Positions 61,494 through 64,000 of a DNA stretch of 64,000 nt are shown here, in pieces; the first letter of the stretch is position 1, and each line of letters starts with the position of its first letter. The notes under the pieces are model-generated. The model saw only the letters and a list, made by a program, of their open reading frames with translations, did no database searches and was not told where the DNA came from. Origin of the DNA: Marinomonas algicola. Lineage in GTDB: Bacteria; Pseudomonadota; Gammaproteobacteria; Pseudomonadales; Marinomonadaceae. The translations under genes were made by a program, and so were the position numbers. The stretch spans positions 1,426,001 to 1,490,000 of the forward strand of contig NZ_CP061941.1 of assembly GCF_014805825.1 (NCBI RefSeq). Direction: 5' to 3'.

Positions 61494-62477
61494 CTACTCA
61501 GCGTATTGATATTGTTGAGTAAAAAATTGATGTAATTGTTTTAACTGTTCTTCTGTTTCCTCAATACGATTAAACGTATTACGAAAACTTGAGTCATCAG
61601 CCAAAGTTTTTAAATACCAGCCTACATGTTTGCGAGCAATTCGAATGCCTGAATAGTCTCCATAGAAACGATGCAATTTTCTCACGTGCTCAGTAACAAG
61701 TTGGGCTATTTCCTGTAACGACGGTGGTGATAGTTCTTTATTTGTTTGTAAAAAGTGGTTTATCTCTCTAAAAATCCAAGGTTTACCTTGGGCGGCTCGG
61801 CCAATCATTATCCCATCCACTTGAGTGTAATCTTTCACAAATTTTGCTTTATGAACATCTGTGATGTCACCATTTGCGAAAACGGGAATGTTTAAGCTTT
61901 GCTTTATACGAGCAATAGTGTCGTATTCTGCTTCACCTTTAAATCGACATTCTCGAGTTCTACCGTGTACAGCTAACGCTTGTATGCCTATGTCCTCCGC
62001 CATTTTAGCAATGGTAAGTCCATTTTTAGTATCAGGACTCCAGCCCGTTCGGATTTTTAAGGTTACGGGAACCGAAACACTTTTTACAACCGACTCTAAT
62101 ATACTTTGAACCAGTTTTTCATCTTTTAATAATGCAGATCCAGCGGCTTTATTGCACACTTTCTTTGCAGGACAGCCCATATTAATGTCAATTATCTGGG
62201 CACCTAATGAGACATTAAGCCGTGCGGCTTCACTCATCATTTCTGGATCTCCACCGGCAATTTGTATGGATCTTGGGGAAATCTCAAGGTCATGAATAAG
62301 CCGATGTTTACTCTTATTAGAATTCCATAACCGTACATCGGAAGTAACCATCTCTGAGACCGCAAGACCAGCACCAAGGGAATGGCATAATTGACGAAAA
62401 GGGAGATCCGTCACACCAGCCATAGGGGCAAGAATTAAAGGGTTATTCAGCGAGTAGGGACCGATAGCGTAGGCCAT
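61494..62477 (-). CDS. dusB: tRNA-dihydrouridine synthase B
   Basis: 327 residues. FMN-dependent TIM-barrel enzyme that reduces uridine in the tRNA D-loop. LAPMAGVTDLPFRQLCHSLGA, DINMGCPAKKVCNKAAGSALL with the catalytic Cys, KIRTGW, AVHGRTREC and GIMIGRAAQGKPWIF match DusB. The first gene of the dusB-fis operon, with a growth-rate-type promoter in the 157 bases upstream. Confidence 0.97.
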   Translation of the reverse strand: MAYAIGPYSLNNPLILAPMAGVTDLPFRQLCHSLGAGLAVSEMVTSDVRLWNSNKSKHRLIHDLEISPRSIQIAGGDPEMMSEAARLNVSLGAQIIDINMGCPAKKVCNKAAGSALLKDEKLVQSILESVVKSVSVPVTLKIRTGWSPDTKNGLTIAKMAEDIGIQALAVHGRTRECRFKGEAEYDTIARIKQSLNIPVFANGDITDVHKAKFVKDYTQVDGIMIGRAAQGKPWIFREINHFLQTNKELSPPSLQEIAQLVTEHVRKLHRFYGDYSGIRIARKHVGWYLKTLADDSSFRNTFNRIEETEEQLKQLHQFFTQQYQYAE

Positions 62478-62528
62478 GTTGTTCCTGTTTATTGAGTTCG
62501 GTATGTTAAAGATCTATAACCGTGTCGA

Positions 62529-62567
62529 GCGGGCGTGAATAATACCTATGCCTTAGCCGTTTTTGAA
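62529..62567 (-). promoter_or_regulatory. Sigma70 promoter of dusB-fis with GC-rich discriminator
   Basis: Minus strand: -35 TTCAAA (62567-62562), 17-base spacer, -10 TATTAT (62544-62539), followed by TCACGCCCGC (62538-62529). The GC-rich stretch between the -10 and the start is characteristic of stringently controlled promoters such as fis of E. coli. Confidence 0.55.
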
Positions 62568-62634
62568 GTCTTGACAAGCATAATAATTGACTATTTTTTG
62601 TTCTTTTTCATATTTATGTTGAATTTAGGGTTGT

Positions 62635-63957
62635 TTAGTATGATTCGGTGTTTGATGGGTAGATTTCTAATCTATGAGTGACGGCTTGAGCACCCGGATC
62701 GTATATTGGAATAACAATGTGTATTGGTGTATTTGGAGGCATATAAGTAATGTCGAGGAAGTCTTTATGTAAAAAATTATTAGGTGAAAAAAGTCGGGCC
62801 GCAACCGGTGCTCCGTTTAAGTCGAAGAACTCTAGTGCAATTTTTGGCATGGTTTGGGAATATCGACTGGTGTTTGTCATAATCGCATTCACTAGTAAGG
62901 CATTCTCTTGACTAGGGTGACTTTGAATTCGAACATGCTGAATATTGATCGCCGTAATGTCTTCAAAATTAGGTATCACGCAGCCAGTGTAGGTACAAAA
63001 TATTTTGTAGAAGGGTCTAAACTGGGCGGATCTACTGCCCGTTTCAAAGAAATGGTAGGCGGTTTGCAGCAGTAACGTTAATGTTAAAATAAAGATACCC
63101 AATAACCATACTATAGTATGGCTTTTTTTCTCCGAGACGTCTTCATTATTTATTAGCGGTGCAAGTCTTTCAAATGCTTGTTCTTTTGACTTATTGTGAG
63201 AATGATCAGTAGAAGACGCTGCTGGCTCATTTGTAGAGTGCGCTAAGGTGTGCAGCGCTTTCATGTAGTCCGGTTCTTGTTGTTCTTCAGTATAAGATTT
63301 AAAGTCAGATGGCTTACTCTCATGGTTGGGCTCAGTTCTTTTTGGTTCAGACCTTATGAGGTTTTTAATGCTTTCATTATAAACTTGAGTTTTGGCATGA
63401 TGGTCGCTTGTTGGTTGCGAAGCACTTGCCTGTTTAGTGGCTTCTTTTTTGTTCCATATGTCTGTATTAGATGATGGATCAAGCTCGGCAAACTCTCTTT
63501 CCCATGGGGCTAAATGATTATTGTATGACTCAGAAGCGTCATCTTCTTGTTCGCTATTTAGTTTGTTTCTTTCAATGGCTTTTTTTGACGAAGGGTTTAA
63601 GTTTGCTTCACTGTTGTGTTTGTCTATTGGGGATAAATCATCATCATCAAATAGAGTGTGTAACCATTCAGGGTTAACAATAGGATTTTCGTCATTCAAA
63701 TGAGCGTTTTTAATGACAGAATCAGAATGGGTGACTTCTGATGTCTTCTCTAATTGTTTATTTTTGGTTGGTTCTGTTTTTTCAGACTCCAGCGGAGTCT
63801 TAGATGATGAATTTTTTTTCTCTTCAATTGGTTTAGCTTCAAATATATGAAAGCATTGTCCGCAGCGAACTTTCCCTTTCGCCATGGCCAGTATATCCGC
63901 CCCAACGCGGAACGCCGTTGAGCACTTTGGGCAGCGTGTTATCAAGCTATCAGTCAT
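62635..63957 (-). CDS. DUF3426/zinc-ribbon membrane protein
   Basis: 440 residues. N-terminal MJ0042-type zinc ribbon: RCPKCSTAFRV, then VRCGQCFHIFEA with two C-x2-C pairs; a long, polar, Ser/Lys/Glu-rich linker (about 40-270); one membrane helix near 278-300 (TIVWLLGIFILTLTLLLQ); and a C-terminal DUF3426 domain with FKIFCTYTGC-like YKIFCTYTGCVIPN and LALEFFDLNGAPVAARLFSP-like ALEFFDLNGAPVAARLFSP. Usually found between prmA and dusB. Function unknown; the ribbon lies in the cytoplasm and the DUF3426 domain outside. Confidence 0.88.
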   Translation of the reverse strand: MTDSLITRCPKCSTAFRVGADILAMAKGKVRCGQCFHIFEAKPIEEKKNSSSKTPLESEKTEPTKNKQLEKTSEVTHSDSVIKNAHLNDENPIVNPEWLHTLFDDDDLSPIDKHNSEANLNPSSKKAIERNKLNSEQEDDASESYNNHLAPWEREFAELDPSSNTDIWNKKEATKQASASQPTSDHHAKTQVYNESIKNLIRSEPKRTEPNHESKPSDFKSYTEEQQEPDYMKALHTLAHSTNEPAASSTDHSHNKSKEQAFERLAPLINNEDVSEKKSHTIVWLLGIFILTLTLLLQTAYHFFETGSRSAQFRPFYKIFCTYTGCVIPNFEDITAINIQHVRIQSHPSQENALLVNAIMTNTSRYSQTMPKIALEFFDLNGAPVAARLFSPNNFLHKDFLDITYMPPNTPIHIVIPIYDPGAQAVTHRLEIYPSNTESY

Positions 63958-64000
63958 ACTTCTGTGATTTGTTCCAATTTAAATTATAAGAGTATATCTG

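Overview
The window looks like chromosomal DNA of an AT-rich marine gammaproteobacterium, most likely an Oceanospirillales member close to Marinomonas (inference). The supporting evidence is the block DUF3426-dusB-fis-purH-purD, a yqcC/DUF3549/DUF1853 neighbourhood, E. coli-type nrdA-nrdB-yfaE, a TyrR-like regulator, and a mannose-isomerase-like AGE enzyme beside a ROK repressor. I saw no rRNA, tRNA, CRISPR array, insertion sequence, integrase or prophage. The left edge cuts a DUF3549 gene; the right edge lies just upstream of a DUF3426 gene.

Layout. 1-5 kb: DUF3549 (-) diverges from yqcC-DUF1853, then rlmA and a beta-carbonic anhydrase overlap. 4-7.6 kb: LysR regulator, AGE sugar isomerase and a divergent ROK repressor. 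7.8-13 kb: TyrR-like regulator with a decayed ATPase, small proteins (53-aa membrane protein, DUF1289, HopJ), a Cof phosphatase and a Bcr/CflA exporter. 13-21 kb: tandem DUF2383 genes, then on the minus strand a dense signalling block (sigma54-type response regulator, 79-aa orphan DHp protein, CHASE3 histidine kinase, single receiver, REC-HK-REC-REC hybrid) beside an envelope-stress-like operon (UPF0391 protein, small lipoprotein, MscS channel) that carries a good sigma54 promoter. 21.5-28.5 kb: ABC exporter, TAXI-TRAP transporter, HAD hydrolase, methyltransferase. 28.5-36.8 kb: acs with a NarL-type regulator, isolated yidD, a monofunctional prephenate dehydratase coupled to a TonB receptor and an ABC_sub_bind protein, YbfF esterase, CDP-alcohol phosphatidyltransferase. 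36.8-43.3 kb: nrdA-nrdB-yfaE with paired NrdR boxes, then HIT-coq7-pdxH-DUF1624.

43.3-58.1 kb is a complete tight adherence (Tad/Flp) pilus locus in one direction: flp, tadV, rcpC, rcpA, CpaD-like lipoprotein, tadZ, tadA, tadB, tadC, tadD, tadE, tadF, tadG and an OmpA-like protein, ended by a strong terminator. A divergent 7TM sensor carrying a pseudokinase and a pseudo-receiver stands at its upstream end. Its TadD carries an unusual C-terminal AMIN-like domain, which could anchor the machine to peptidoglycan. 58.1-64 kb is housekeeping: purD, purH, fis, dusB and DUF3426, all minus.

The most interesting parts are the five-gene phosphorelay with its stand-alone DHp protein and the sigma54-linked envelope operon, the TadD-AMIN fusion, and the pseudokinase beside the Tad locus. 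All functional calls come from reading motifs and from remembered family features; no database search was run.
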